A stretch of DNA of 64,000 nucleotides from Prinsepia uniflora (GCA_032719365.1 CM064872.1:48282252-48346251); one strand, 5' to 3'; positions 24,135 to 36,762 are shown, counted from the stretch's first letter. Notes: generated by a model from the letters alone, not told the origin. A program made the numbers and translations.

Positions 24135-27096
24135 CGATAGGACCCGTCCCCGAAGGACATAGATAACCGTGCCCGGTCCTACTCCCGTCTGACAAGTCAA
24201 CTGAAGTTTCGAAATTACCCTCAGCACTTGCCAAGCAAGGGATAACCGTACCTGTGCCCACTCATGCCTCCACCCTCGAATAGCCTCGATCATCGCGCCA
24301 CGACCTGGAGGGTCAACAAAACAGAAAAGTTGTGAGTGGACAAAAATAAAGTATTAGAAATACATTTATCAAAATACATTCTTACCCTCCAGTTTCACAA
24401 ACATGCATGCATATCATAATTCATGAGTAAAATAAATCTGGGCACAAATGTTTATTAATGACAACTCATGAACAATAAAAACCATGGGACTCATTTCCAT
24501 ATCCAGTCTGATATCCAATCTCATATAGTCACGTTATCCCTACAACGCGTGCAAATCAATAGGCTCAAGGACCGCTCAAAATCCGAGCATCCGCCGTTGT
24601 GAACACCTCACCAGCCGGCAATCCAGATCGTCGTGAACACATCACCGACCGATCTCCATATAATCTAGCACATCTGATCTGAGTTGAACCTCCCTTGGCT
24701 GCACAACAACAGACCGTGCTACGTGACCTCTCCGGGGTACACACATCCATCCCAGAGGCGAGCGTTATCTCCAGGGTTCATTCCGGGGAAACACATTCCC
24801 AACCGGAAGCCCTAATATCCAGAGTGCACTTCGGGGGAAACATATTCCACCCTGAAAGCCATAATATCCACAACATATCATCATCATGAAAACCAGTGAA
24901 AAACAGTTGCATTTGAAATCCAAACCATTCTCAATACAGGGTCTCAGCTCAAAACATAGTTTCCTCAAAATCCACAAACCAGAGTCCCAATTTCATAAAG
25001 CCGAAAACCAGTAATATCATCATGTAATCATATGGAAATACCAATCCAATCAAAATCACATATCCATTGGGTCTCACGCCTAATATATCAATTTCACGCA
25101 AATCTGCGTAACCGCAACCGCAGTTGCCATTTTCACATAAATCCATAAAAAAAAGTGCACAAAGCTTTAAAATTTCATCGAATCAATTCCCGACTCATAA
25201 TCCGAGTCAAAACCAATCTCAAATCCCGGGCCTTCACCCAAAACAATAATCTCATGGTTTTCTCAAAAATCGTGCCCAAAATCAATATAAAACAATATAA
25301 TATTCCCAAAATTCAGAAATCATCATATCGAAACATCAATCATGCCAATTCATTTCAAATAATATCATAAAGCATTTAAAACATATATACATGCATTCAG
25401 GGTAGAAAACAAAGGTCCACTCACACACCGTCCATATCGCTCGCTTTCCGAGCTGCACGTTTTTCCGTAAACTCTGGAAGTCACCATTCCGGTCCAAAGT
25501 CATTATTGAGGGTCACTAACATCTCAATATACCTCCCATAATTTTCCTCAATTTTTTCGGGATTTAAATACGTATTTTAAACGTAACATAAACTTTCGGA
25601 CCCTCGAAACAATATCGAAACGGTGTCCGATTTCCTCGAAACCAGTGCCAAAATGTTCGTTACATTAAATAGGACAAGTTTCATGTTAAACTCACCTTGG
25701 GATTCGAGCCCACGCGCCCTCACGTGCCGCCGTGAGTGGTTGCGCGTGAGTCCACGCGCCTGCTACAGTAAAGTGCACAGTCGTCGTCCCAACCCGTCTG
25801 ACTGATAAACGGGTCCAGTTGGCCCGCGGCGTGACCTGGCTGGATTCCTACCAATTTCCAGTCGATTCCTTCAATTGATTAAGTTAATTGTATTGGTTTA
25901 ACCTTAATTAACGATATGTACATTCAATTGTGTGATTCCTTACCTCGAAGTCATTCGATCAAGCCTCAAGGGTTCAAGGTCTGTTCATCATCTGAGTTCC
26001 TTAAATCACCAGCCAATCCTTCAATTAATTAGTCACACAGCATCGTAGACCCATTCTAAGGATGATTTCAAAATAAATTTCATCCTTTTAACCCTTCAAT
26101 TGCACGACTCAATCCTCGAATTCCATTTCTGTCACTAGGTATGTTCAGAGCCAAAACACCATTAATTTCGTCAAATTTGATTGGGTTCAGCTCACCTTGA
26201 GTCCATGAGACTCAATCCAAGGTTAATTTCAGTGTTTATGGCTCAAAGTTTTGAATTCAACTTGTTGATCAATTTGGAAATTCGAAGGGTTTGGGTCTCG
26301 GGTTCCTGGGTTTTGTTCACAATTTCACTTCCCTTTCCTTTCCATTTTTCTCGTTTTTTCTTCCTTCAATCTCATGTCTTTCTATCCCTCACAAAGCTCA
26401 ATCAGACAGGGAGATTTGAATGAATGGTTCTCTGCTCTATTTTTTTCTTCACAAACACAGACACACCTGCACGACTTATTTGTTTTCTCAATTTAAATCC
26501 TCACCGCCCATCATACTTGCATCATCATCATTTAGCCACTAACCTTCATTAACAAAGTGACAAATGTCACAAGCAACAAATCCTTATCTCAATTAACAGG
26601 CACAGGTGTCCCTTAATTCCGTTTAATACGTGGCTGAATCAGCCATTTAGCAGTCCAACTCAAATTACCATTTTGCCCTTCTTCTTACAATTTACCAAAA
26701 TGCCCTTCACTTTCTCAGGCCCATAACTTTTTCATCCGAACTCTAATTGACGCATGCCGCCTGTCTACGGATTCAGCGTCTCAAGACTTATCCAACAGTA
26801 CTTATGGAAAGCCCAAGCACGGTCCCGATCAAAAAGTCAACAAATGGCCTTTTTTTAACCAATTTACCAAATTACCGTTAAGCTTCCGAACATCATAACT
26901 TTCTCCTTGAATGTCGGAATCGGACGTGCCACCTGTCTATAAACTCGTGACATCCCGAACTATGTCACAGTCATCGGTCAAAGTTCGTTTGACCGCTCGA
27001 ACCAAAAGTCAACCGTTCCCCCAATTGCAGGGGCAAAATCGTCATTTTCCTTCAAGTTTTCCAAATTTTCCTTTTTCAAATTTCCTGGTCGTTACA
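24135..27096 (-). mobile_element. Solo LTR 3 (E4), nested in solo LTR 2
   Basis: Perfect target duplications GCGTG lie at 24130-24134 and 27097-27101, and the flanks rejoin into continuous E3 LTR. It spans 2962 bp and ends in GTTACA on the right; on the left the expected TG is CG. Landmarks on the minus strand: predicted donor CAAG|GTGAGC at 26194-26195, GTGTGTGAGTGGACC near 25420, ATGCATGTAT near 25390, TTGTCCACTCACAAC near 24330, predicted acceptor CTCCAG at 24305-24306. Between 24760 and 24860 three units with GGGGNAAACACATTCC-like dyads replace the usual array. Confidence 0.92.
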
Positions 27097-27559
27097 GCGT
27101 GTCGCCTGTCTACGGATTCGTATCGACACGATCTACGTAACGGTCCTTGGTCCTCGGCCATCGGACCCCTCAGGTCAAAAGTCAACTATTTTCCCCTTTT
27201 AACCAAATTACCACAATACCCATGAACTTCTGAATGTCATAACTTCTTCCTCGAATGTCGGAATCAAACGTGCCACCTGTCTATGAACTCGTGACGTCCC
27301 AAACTACGTCATAATCATAGGTCAAAGTCCATTTGACCGCATGAACGAAAAGTCAATGTTTCGCCCAATCTAGGGGCAAAACGGTCATTTTTCCTCGTTC
27401 TTCTGATAGTATCCCACTAATCGCTGATTAACCTTACTAATCCTTTAAAAGTCACTAATATAATCTCGAAATTCGGGACGGGTCGTTACATGATACTATA
27501 GTACATTCAAGTTATTAAGTGATACTTAATCAAATGTTCATAGGTATGATAGTATGCTT

Positions 27560-27838
27560 ATCGGCATGTCTAACCTATCCTTGATGGTAACACGTTCTTT
27601 TCTCCTTTCTTTCTTATGTTTGGACCTAGCTTCAATGGTAGGATTAATGGGTTGTGTGGATGCATTTCGTCTATGGCCAGTAGCACCACAATCATCACAC
27701 TTAAGGGTAGAGTGGTATTGAGGGAGCTTGGTAGATCTGGAGGAAGATGAGGAGGCTTGTTTTGACTTCTCTTTCTTATCATCCTAGGCCTCCCATACTG
27801 CTTATGATACTTTGGTGGCTTTAGGGATAATGCACTAA
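27560..27838 (-). pseudogene. MULE transposase C-terminal remnant (zinc knuckle)
   Basis: Minus frames give LKPPKYHKQYGRPRMIRKRS and then, after a frame change, LKCDDCGATGHRRNAS. A proline-rich GRPR(K/M)+(K/R) stretch followed by C-x2-C-x4-H is typical of the end of MuDR-type transposases; the final cysteine is replaced. It is the downstream part of the gene whose SWIM domain is at 41090-41620 on the same strand. The two were separated by the insertion 27839-41082. Confidence 0.7.
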
Positions 27839-28750
27839 TGTAACGACCCAAACAATATTTTTGAAAATAGTTAAGGTAAATTGACGATTATATCCTTTTT
27901 TGGGGATTAGCGTACGAATGTTGACTTTTGACTCGAGGGGTTATTTGCACGTCGACCTAGGCCCATTACTTAGGTCTCGGGATTCTAGTTACATGGACAG
28001 GAAGCCCGTTGAATTTGGAGTTCATATGGCAGTTTTGCTGGTTAGGAACTGTATTGGACAAGACGTTCAGTTGCATGAATTTCGAGGTGGGCTATACTTT
28101 TGTTTGTTTCTTGTAGTCTAAAAATCTTCTCCAAGTTATTAGGATGAGTGACAAGTGTCACTTAACCCTTAGTCCTCATCTTTATTTCATCCCTCATTTT
28201 TCTTTGTGGAAACCAACTTGAAAATACACATATACACAATCAGTCCCTCTCATCTTCCGTTGTACTTACCAGCCAGAGAACATTAGGAGTGTGAGGATGA
28301 GTGACTAAGGGAGGACCATGAATGGGAGGAAGAGATGGGAGATGGCTGCTCGGGAACCCAAGAAGGAATCCTAGGCCCAAAATTAAAAAAAAAAAAAGGA
28401 CTCGGGACTCAATGTAGGGATCAATTCAAAATTTGGCCAAATAGTACCTAGTTGGGCTCGAAGGATTCATGGCTAGGGTGCTCCGGATACCTCAGAGGTG
28501 CGCACAACTGAAGATTGAGCTTACTTGAACATACTATGAGTGGATCTTTTCTTTTAAAAACTACCTTGCACACATATAGAGCTTTTTTCCATGATTTACA
28601 TACGTATTCTGGATATGATTGCATTGGTAGATGGATTTATGGTTTTCAATTAATCATTCGTTTATTGTTCTGGACACGGGTTTTATGGATTTGTGTGGAA
28701 ATAGTATTTTGGGCTTAGGCCCTAGTTTAAATGTTTGGACTTAGAGGCAG
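27839..28750 (+). mobile_element. Left part of LTR E5 (long-LTR family)
   Basis: Starts TGTAACGACCCAAACA and runs until it is cut by E6 at 28751. It contains the palindrome (28141-28166, one arm decayed), CTATGAGTGGATC near 28533 and a late GGGCTTAGGCCC hairpin. Left target sequence is ACTAA at 27834-27838, and GCTAA follows the matching LTR end at 41082. That one-base mismatch still supports a single insertion into the MULE gene. Confidence 0.75.
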
Positions 28751-29639
28751 TGTAAGGACCCATCCCAAATTCACGGATTAATTAAGGATTAATGATGGAT
28801 TATCGAGAAGTAATTGAGGACTAATCGAGGATTAGCGGACGATCGAGGTAAAATGACGATTTTACCCTTGGAAAGGGTAAAAATTTGACTTTTGACCTGG
28901 GAGGTCAAATACACGTGGACCGATAACTGTTACATAGATCGAGATGATACAATAGCATAAAAATTGAACATCATATGGGAAAGTTACAAGTCTACAACCG
29001 TTTGTTGTACTATTGATGATTGCACGAAAATCGAGATAGTTGATTTTTGGATTTGTCTTGAGTGGGCCCAAAATATTTCCAATGTACCAATAAATGAGTG
29101 ACAAGTGTCACTCATAAATTGATCCACACAACACATACATGCACCTCCCACCCCCTTCACTCCCATTACACCTGAAAACCCCAACCTCATTCCCCTCTCC
29201 ATTTTATTTTGATTTAAGGCCACATAGAGACTGAGAGAGGTTAAGGGTGAGGTTGAAGGGCAGAGAGGACGGTGGTGAGAGGGTGAGTATGGCGGTGGCC
29301 TGAGTAAAAGGTAAAAACTCGAAACCCTATGTTGATTTGAATCTGGGTTTTGTTTTCTGGACGTCTGAGAACCATTCTAATGCCTAGATTATGTTCTGTG
29401 AGTTCGTGCGAGTTCATAGAGACTAAAAGGAAGGAAAAATGACCACTGGGCAGGTTGTGGGACTAGGTCGAAGTTTGGTCGTGAAGGATCAAATTTAAAA
29501 GGTAACTTTTAGGTCCGAGATTGTTTCTGGGTGAGAGACGAAGAGATTGGTGAAAGAGTGGTGGATTTTAGTGAAGAAATGAGGGAGATACGACCAGGTT
29601 GAGTCGCTGGTTAAGTCAACCCATTATAGTCAAACAAGT

Positions 29640-30000
29640 CGACCCGTTTGAAGGAAGGCGATAATGACATGGCAGTGCACATCATCATTTGTCAGACCTG
29701 TCAGGCCACGTGGCCAACTAGAGGGTGACATGTGGCCAGGTGGTATGTCCAATCAGCAGGTGACGTGTTAGCATGTGAGATCACGTGAACCAATCGAGTG
29801 GTGCCACGTGGTAGGGTGTTAGGACCTGTCAAGCCTACATGGCAACTGGCGTGGCAAGTCAAGTCAGCACTGTCAGAACATGTGGACCAATAGGGAGGTG
29901 CCACGTGGCAGTATGTCAGAGATGTCAGAGTCATATGTTAGGACACAAGGCACCAATCAGAGAGTTCCATGTGGCAGGTGTATGACTCGACAGTTGTAAT
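29640..30000 (+). repeat. CCAAT and G-box reiteration in the E6 LTR
   Basis: Imperfect units of about 50-100 bp, each combining a CCAAT box (ACCAATC or ACCAATAGG) with CACGTGG or a close variant and TGTCAG. Examples are near 29790, 29890 and 29950. The sister LTR repeats this at 38570-38910. These are recognised plant bZIP/bHLH and NF-Y type core motifs; activity is only inferred. Confidence 0.6.
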
Positions 30001-30599
30001 CTGACAGATGTTAGACCTATCAAGATGACGTTAGCAGATGATGTCAGTGTTGACCATGATGTTAGCGCTGACATTGTTGACACCAGCGTTGACCATTAAC
30101 TTTTGTTGACCAAAAGTTTGACTAGTGTGTGAATGCGCATGGGCACCAATTTTAAGGTCAAGCTGATCATGTCGAAAGGTTTCCACGTTCTGAATCCAAT
30201 GATGGTGGTTTCAGGTCGATCAGAGATCATTCAATAGGTCATTTAGAAGTTTTTAGCCTCGAGAAACCTGTTTGGGGCACGTTGACTATTACAGGAGTTT
30301 TGAGGGTTTATGATTAAGACTTGTATAGGTTGGTAGTAACCTTTGAGTATGATTTGGATAGGTCTGAATGTCCCCGAAGAGTATGGATTAGCCCCGGAGT
30401 GGTTTACGACCCGGGATTCGGGGCGCGCAGCAGAGACGGTCTGTGAGTGGACATTTGTTTTATAAATATGTTGCATGCATAACTATTTTATATGTTTTAT
30501 GAACATGATTTTAGATGCATAGAGTGCATATAATTTAAATATGATTTTTATGGCATTTTCGTAGAAAATGCGTTATTCCACGTAGTTCGAGATTTTTGT

Positions 30600-31200
30600 T
30601 TTATACGGTATTTGAGCTTAGGCCAAGTATTCTACATGCATATGTTTTATGTGATGTTGATAGTTTCACTAAGAGGCATGAAACTGAAGATTGATTAACG
30701 GTTTTTAATGATTTCACGGAGATGCGTGAAATTGATATTTGGACATGAGTCCTAGTTGATAAGATTTGATTTGGATTGAAGTGAAGGATGATTTTGGAAA
30801 GTGTTTTGAATCGTGAATTTGTTTTCACATTTGGAAATATCTTTCGGTCGTATGACCTAGTTGATTTATGGTTTGACTTAAAGTATAGTGAAATGTGAGA
30901 TATATCGAGCTGTGACACAATTGTAAGATGTACAAAAGGTATTTTGGGCATGAGACCCAGTTGTGGATGTGAAAGGATTCGAGGAATCCTGAAGTTATGA
31001 TCGGGAATGAGACCCAATTGTGGATTTGATATGATTAAAGGAATCCTGGATTTATGGAGTGTTGATAGACACTATTTCTAGGCTTGTGACACATTTGATG
31101 ATATTTCGGACTTTTGACCCTATTAATGATATTCGGGCTTGTGTCCCTGTTGATGATGATATGATTTTGAGTTTGAAGACTCGGATTTTATTAGAGGGCC
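30600..31200 (+). repeat. Hairpin-array repeat in the E6 5' LTR
   Basis: Dyads include TTTCAC/GTGAAA around GGAGATGC (near 30711), GGACATGAGTCC, GGATTCGAGGAATCC, GGGCATGAGACCC, GGGCTTGTGTCCC and GAGTTTGAAGACTC. A CTGTCG/CGACAG stem lies just beyond, near 31282-31310. Confidence 0.75.
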
Positions 31201-32000
31201 TCCAGTTGCAAATATGTTTCCCTAAAGAGCACTCTGAAGATAATGCTCGCCTCCGAGGTGTGGTGAGGTCATGATGCGCCTGCTGTCGAGCCGCCGAAAG
31301 AGGCGACAGCCGAGGGAGGCTCGACTCAAAAGTGTGGCATATGAGATTAGTCGATGATATGTTCACGACGATCTGGAGATTATCTGCCAGTGATGTGTTC
31401 ACGGAGACATGCTCAGGATCGGAGCAGTTCTTGAGCTTATGGGCACGCGTTGCTGGGATTGAAATCGTGACTGTTGATACTGACAATGATGGGCTGAGAT
31501 CCCACATGGTTTTATATTGGGATAAGGTCCCACGTGATTTGATTTGGGTTGAGACCCTATGTGTTTTGGATTTGGGCTGAGACCTTATGTGATTTAATTT
31601 TGGGCTGAGATCCTACTAAGGAAATGGCTTCGATTGAGAAGAATTTTTCACTAAGTTTTAATTTGAAAAGCAATACATCTTGCTTATGAGAAAGTATTTG
31701 AAATACTGTTTATTAATGCATGCATGCTTTTATGTGAAGGGTATAAATGTCTTTTTATAAATTGTCTTAATCAACTATTAGTTTTGTCCACTCACAGCTT
31801 TATGTTTTTTATACCCTTCAGGTTGATCGCGGATGCGGGCTGTAGCAGAGATCGAGACATCATATGCCGCCACAGATCCTTGCATACTCTGAATAACCCT
31901 GAGCGAGTTAATGTGTTATCCCTTGGCTGGCACACGGTGTCAGATGGGAGTAGGTACATCCCACGATAATCCAGAGGGATTGCGATGGGTCCTGTCAAAG

Positions 32001-32012
32001 TGGTATCAGAGC
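32001..32012 (+). other. Primer binding site of E6
   Basis: TGGTATCAGAGC three bases after the LTR end at 31997, complementary to initiator tRNA-Met. Confidence 0.9.
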
Positions 32013-33639
32013 ACTAGGTTGCTCTTGTGATGATTGCGCATGTGTCAGATGTGAAGTCTCTACAATAAGAATAGCCCGACATGAACCTGATAATAAGGGT
32101 AAGGATAGGAAAGTTAAGTGGGAATGAATGCTGGAGAGATTCTGTTTGGTATCCTATGCCCTGTTTTGGATGTACCGTGTTTCAGTGTGGTTAGACCTCG
32201 AGTAGAGCTGAGTAGCCCCGAGTACGATCGAGTAGACCCCGAGGAGGGCTGAGTATGACGACTTTCATAGTCGTGATCGATGATTGGTCAGGATAAATGT
32301 GTTGCAGTGACCATCCGAGGTCGTGGACGACCCGAGTTGAGATTAGTTGGACAAGTAACAGGAGATTGGTACTTGCGGATTGGATCACGAGGTGACTGAT
32401 CAATGGATTACACGTACTGAGCAGTGGGTACATGTTGTGAGTTGCCCGCATGAGTACAGAGTCTCTTTAGCGAAGCGTTTCTTAGATTGTTCTGCACAAG
32501 GATCTTGACAGACATTGCCATCAATGGACGCGGATGAGACTATTGAGAGTTGGGTGACGTTCGAGGAAAGTTTTTACGTTATAACTACCCCAGTCTTGTC
32601 GAGGTACGAGTAGAGGTTGTGACCATGTTATGGTATGCTCAAGGCCTAGTGACGATTAAGACGATGATGATTCGTTAGTCGTGTTGGCAACCCAACATGT
32701 TGTCGAGAGATTTGGTTCTTGCATTCGGTGCAGAGGTATGTGTGTGACAACGGTAGGAGATGATGAACTTTGGGCGCTGGTGATTGTGTCTAGATGCCAC
32801 GTCATATCCACCGGTAGGATTGATATTACTGAGATGATTGAGGTGAGTTGGAATGAAGCCAACATCGATCGGGTGATTACGGATGACACCGAATGTGTCT
32901 AGGTGATGTGATACCAAGGAAGGCTCGGAGCGAGGTTATAGTGATAGACGTGCCTTGGAGTGGTTGACATGTGAGTTCGGTGATCGTTGATCGAGACAGA
33001 GAGGGGCCTAAGTGGCCTAGTGAGATCACAGAAACCTCATTGTTGAATTGGATTGGAGGATTGGAGGCACGAGGTATGCTTGGACTAGAAACATGTGTCT
33101 TATCTTTCCTTGGCATGTGTGCACAAGTGTTGGGTGCAACATGAGTTGATCCCATAGAGTTGGGACGTGTGAGCTAGTACTCAGACTGGTTCGGTGATAT
33201 AACCACCTACTCCACAGATAGAAGGAATACAATAACCCAGCTTGCGACCACCTTGTTGTATAGTTGCTAGGGACGTGGGACACGTGTTATGACATCCCCA
33301 GTTAGCTCAATGACCTGGGACTGAGACGAGATTTAGTTGACTTGGAATGTCACTGATTAGAAATCAATGTTCCTTGGCGGAATTCGATGGAACTTCGAGA
33401 GTTAGATATGACATGATAACTGATAAATATACTTCCTTCTTCTGAAAGTTCCTAGTGAGCATGTAAAGGTCGAGTTGATTTGAGGAGCAGAAGGTGTTTG
33501 GTGTCACCCAATGTGGAGGAGTGTAATCGGTTTCAGTAGACCCGTGTAGCAATATGGGTCATGTTATAAGGGCTGAGAAAGCTAGTATGGATCAACCGAG
33601 GATCAAGATTGATGAGGAACAATTTGAGTATGTATTGAG

Positions 33640-33925
33640 GCAATCGAGGGTCGCAAATGATGGTGGACCAAGAGAATTGAGATGCTTATGCGTCAAGAAA
33701 TTTTGGACAGATTTAGGATATGAAATGAATTGGTTGAGGATATGAGATGATAATTGAGTGAGCAGAATTGTGGTCACTACTCTAGGTTGGTTATTCTTGA
33801 CGTGGAGTCTTATGTGTTGGTACTCCCTCGGAGTGGAACTCGAGGCAGATGAGACGGCTAGAGTTGGTTGACAGAGGTTGAGGATACATTGAGTATCATT
33901 CAGGGAAAGATGAATAGCTGATGTC
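33640..33925 (+). pseudogene. Decayed Ty3/gypsy RNase H fragment in E6
   Basis: Broken frames give DAYASRN, then a tract with RRLELV and IEYHSGKDE, which parallels the AYAS..., RWLDLIKDY and IEYHPGKEN motifs readable in E2 at 10980-11250. Order and spacing fit, but stops and frameshifts are frequent. Identification rests on motif order only. Confidence 0.55.
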
Positions 33926-34087
33926 TCGAGTAGAATGGTTGCAGGCTCGTTACGACTCCAGATGGAGAGATTGTGCTAGTGGTAGATAACCATGGAGGAT
34001 TACTGGATAATGTTCCAGTGAGACACAATAGGCTGGAGTTGGTTGGGTGACCAAGTGGATATAAGTATAGTGTACTGTCCTAGGAGA

Positions 34088-34420
34088 GATGGAAGAGATC
34101 CGACAGATAGATTTCCGTGATGGATCTTGATTGGTGTTCCAGTCACCTGACAGACGGACTTGATCCAGGATCATTGTGGTATGTGGATGTTGACACGTAG
34201 ATGGACGTTGCGTGAGGGCAGTCCTTGAGCAGGCTTGAGTAGTGCCTTGCGATGATTGTGATGAGTATGCACCTGTGATTAGTGCATGTTGATAGCAAGA
34301 TTGCTGAGTATTGGTCGTCTGATTTATGTAGTACGATCATCAGATTGAGTCCGAGATGGACATGGTATGGTAATCAGACAATGTCCGATGGTGATTATAC
34401 GTTGAGTACGAGGATCGAAC
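34088..34420 (+). repeat. Left copy of a 330-bp direct duplication
   Basis: Starts GAGATCCGACAGATAGA and ends GAGGATCGAAC, and reappears at 36432-36762 with roughly one difference in ten bases. The 2-kb between the copies contains two inserted elements. Only the right copy continues into further E6 internal sequence. Confidence 0.8.
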
Positions 34421-34741
34421 TATCAGGACCTGACCCTCATCGACTAGGACCTAACTCTAGCACAATATTGTCCGCTTTGGGCCCCTTCGCCCTCACGGTT
34501 TTGTTTTCGGGAGCTCACAGTGCAATTTCTCAGGGGGTCACCCATCCTAGGATTGCACCAGCCTTAACTCGCTTAACTTTGGAGTTCCAATCAAACCCAA
34601 AGCCACTGAGCACCCAAAAGGCCTTGTGCTAGATAGGTGTGTGCCTACACCTTTAAGACACACCACCAATGCCCTCCTAGACCATTCCCTTCGCAAGAAT
34701 GTGGGATTGTTCATCGTTCCCTCTAGGATACAGGTGGTACA
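34421..34741 (-). mobile_element. Cassandra solo LTR (copy 3)
   Basis: The 321-bp LTR begins TATCAGGACC and ends GGTGGTACA on the plus strand. No second LTR, primer site or clear target duplication is present (CGAAC left, ATCAA right). Its minus-strand 5S segment near 34530-34590 is the most 5S-like in the window, with CTAGGATGGGTGACC, and AAGTTAAGCGAGTTAAGG. Confidence 0.88.
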
Positions 34742-34748
34742 ATCAAGC

Positions 34749-36432
34749 TGACACGACCCATCCCAATCCCCTGGGATTAACGTGGGATGTGCCATGCTCC
34801 CGTCTGAAACAAAGTGTCAGACATGGGATAACTCGAAACCTCAGTCCATTCGGGGCTTCCAGAGCTCACCAGGATTGGTGGAGGAGTGTGATGTCACGGT
34901 CTCTGTTACAGCTCGCATCCACGATGAACCTGAAGGGCATTAAAACCATTAAAACCTGTGAGTGGACGAAAAGTCAATAGTTTAATAAAAACACGTTTTA
35001 TAAGAAGACGTTTATGCCCTTCACTAAAAAGCATGCATGCATTTGAAAACCAATAATCTAACCATTTACTTCAATTTAATCATTAGGGCCTTAGCCCAAA
35101 ACCATAAATCCAAGTATGTGGGAACTCAGCCCAAAACCGTGAATCCAATCATGTGGGCCACTACCCAAAATCACCAACACTGAAATACCATTTCATAAAT
35201 CCAATAAATTTAAAATCCAAATACACAATCCAGTAAATCCATAAATCAAAATCCAATCGAACATCGTTATATACCAATCCTCGGCATCCCAGATGCCTGA
35301 CATCCCAGACGGCTGACGTCCCAGACGTCATGTCATGGTCCAAGCTACGCGTGCTGCCCTGGGTCTCAACTCGAGTCAATCTCTGACATCCCAGATGTCT
35401 GACGTCCCAGACATCGAGCAATCCTACTCTTGAGTCACTGTACGGTCTTGTTGCTCGGTTCAGTGACCCCTCGCAGGCAATGAGCCTTGACCACTCCAGC
35501 GTCCCAGACTACTGGAGGAGACAATCCATAGATATAAGGATGGTATATGGAAAACATTTCATAAATCTTTTTAAAACCTTTCAATTGGGCCTATGCCTGG
35601 CTTCCATAAAGCCATAGTAAATCCACAAATGGGTCTCATACCCGAAGTATAACTTTCATAAAACGTTTCCACAAATCCAATTTCCAAATTCAAGGGACTC
35701 AGCCCGAAATTCCATTTCATAAACCATCTGGGCCTCAAGCCCGATCATGTAAGTCAACTGGGCCCCCGACCCGATGCCTCATTAAATCAAATGGACTCCA
35801 AGTCTGATAGTTCATAAATCAAATGGGTCTTAAGCCCGATTCCATATTTCCAAATCCAAAATCATACCATTGAATCGTTATTAAAACCCAAGAACGTAGA
35901 AACACAGTATAAAACCATACATTTCGAAATATGTGCGAATACATAAACCATCAATACCACAATCATAATCATAGAGATCACATGTATAAAACATATAAAG
36001 ATAGTTATGCATGCATCATATTTAGAAACCAATGTCCACTCAGAGACCGTCCTAAGTTGCCGCCTCGTTACACGTGCTATAAGCCTCCTCGGCTAAATCA
36101 CCATCTCCGGAACTTCCGGACTTGTCCAAATCACACCCGAAGGTCACTAACTACTTCAAATAGGCTAACATTGAGTACCCCAATTTTTTTGGGATTTTTA
36201 AACGTATTTAAAATAAACCCTAAACTTTCAGACATCCAGAACTACCCCGAAACGGTGTCTGATCGACTTGAAACCTATCCTAAAATGCTTGTTACATCGA
36301 AAGGACAAAGTCACATGTTGACCATGCCTGGAAACTAATCCCCACGCGCCCTCACGTGCCGCCCAAAGGCGCTGCACGTGAAAACCACGCACCAGGAAGA
36401 GTCATCGTCAGCCTCTGTCGAACCTGGTCCAC
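34749..36432 (-). mobile_element. Truncated long-family LTR (E13)
   Basis: The left (3') LTR end TGACACGACCCATCCC starts at 34749. Landmarks on the minus strand: GTCTCTGAGTGGACA near 36030, ATGCATGCAT near 36006, hairpin array 35560-35850, ATGCATGCATGC near 35030, GTCCACTCACAGG near 34965, predicted acceptor CTTCAG near 34930, end hairpin near 34799-34825. The promoter-side end is missing: it stops at about 36432 where the 330-bp duplication begins. Confidence 0.8.
35280..35420 (-). repeat. Short GACGTC-type direct repeats in E13
   Basis: Units of about 12-14 bp such as GACATCCCAGATG and GACGTCCCAGACG are repeated at 35284-35330 and 35387-35420. The two clusters are separated by GC-rich sequence. 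They lie where the other LTRs of the family have their central repeats. Confidence 0.6.
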
Positions 36433-36762
36433 TTGGTAGAGATCCGACAGATAGAGTTCTGTGATGGATCTTGATTGGTGTGCCATTCACCTGACAAACA
36501 AACTGGATCTGGGATCATTGTGTTACATGGATGTCGATACATAGATGGACATTGTGTGAGTGCAGTCCTTGAGCAGGCCTAAGTAGTGCCTTGCGATTAT
36601 TGTGATGAGTATGCACCCGTGATTAGTGCATGTTGATAGCAATATTGCTGAGTATTGATCATCTGATTGATGTGGTACGATCATCAGATTGAGTCCGAGA
36701 TGGACATGGTATGGTAATCAGACAGGGTCCGATGATGATTATGCGTTGATTACGAGGATCGA
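36432..36762 (+). repeat. Right copy of the 330-bp direct duplication
   Basis: This copy matches 34088-34420 and continues without a break into E6 internal sequence at 36763 (ATTGAATACTATGCC). Confidence 0.8.

Larger units (their letters stand above)
21430..27490 (-). mobile_element. Solo LTR 2 (E3) of the long-LTR family, itself interrupted
   Basis: Minus-strand ends: TGTAACGACCCGTCCC at 27490 and GGGACGGGTCCTGACA at 21430. Perfect target duplications TGATA lie at 21425-21429 and 27491-27495. Its own sequence is 21430-24134 plus 27102-27490; the middle is solo LTR 3. Landmarks on the minus strand: palindrome remnant 23979-24010, predicted donor AAAG|GTGATT at 23280-23281, GTCTGTGAGTGGATC near 22720, ATGCATGCAT near 22690, hairpin array 22180-22500, GTCCACTCACAG near 21635, predicted acceptor TTCAG at 21608-21609. 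End hairpin near 21480-21510. Confidence 0.92.
28751..31997 (+). mobile_element. 5' LTR of long-LTR element E6
   Basis: Starts TGTAAGGACCCATCCC and ends GGGTCCTGTCA directly before a primer binding site; 3247 bp. Landmarks: palindrome 29093-29117, predicted donor AAAAG|GTAAAA (GT at 29311), CCAAT/CACGTG-rich block 29640-30000, GTCTGTGAGTGGACA at 30439-30453, TTGCATGCATAA near 30472, hairpin array 30600-31200, ATGCATGCATGC near 31716, TTGTCCACTCACAGC near 31785, predicted acceptor CTTCAG ending 31821, end hairpin near 31925-31950. Confidence 0.9.
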
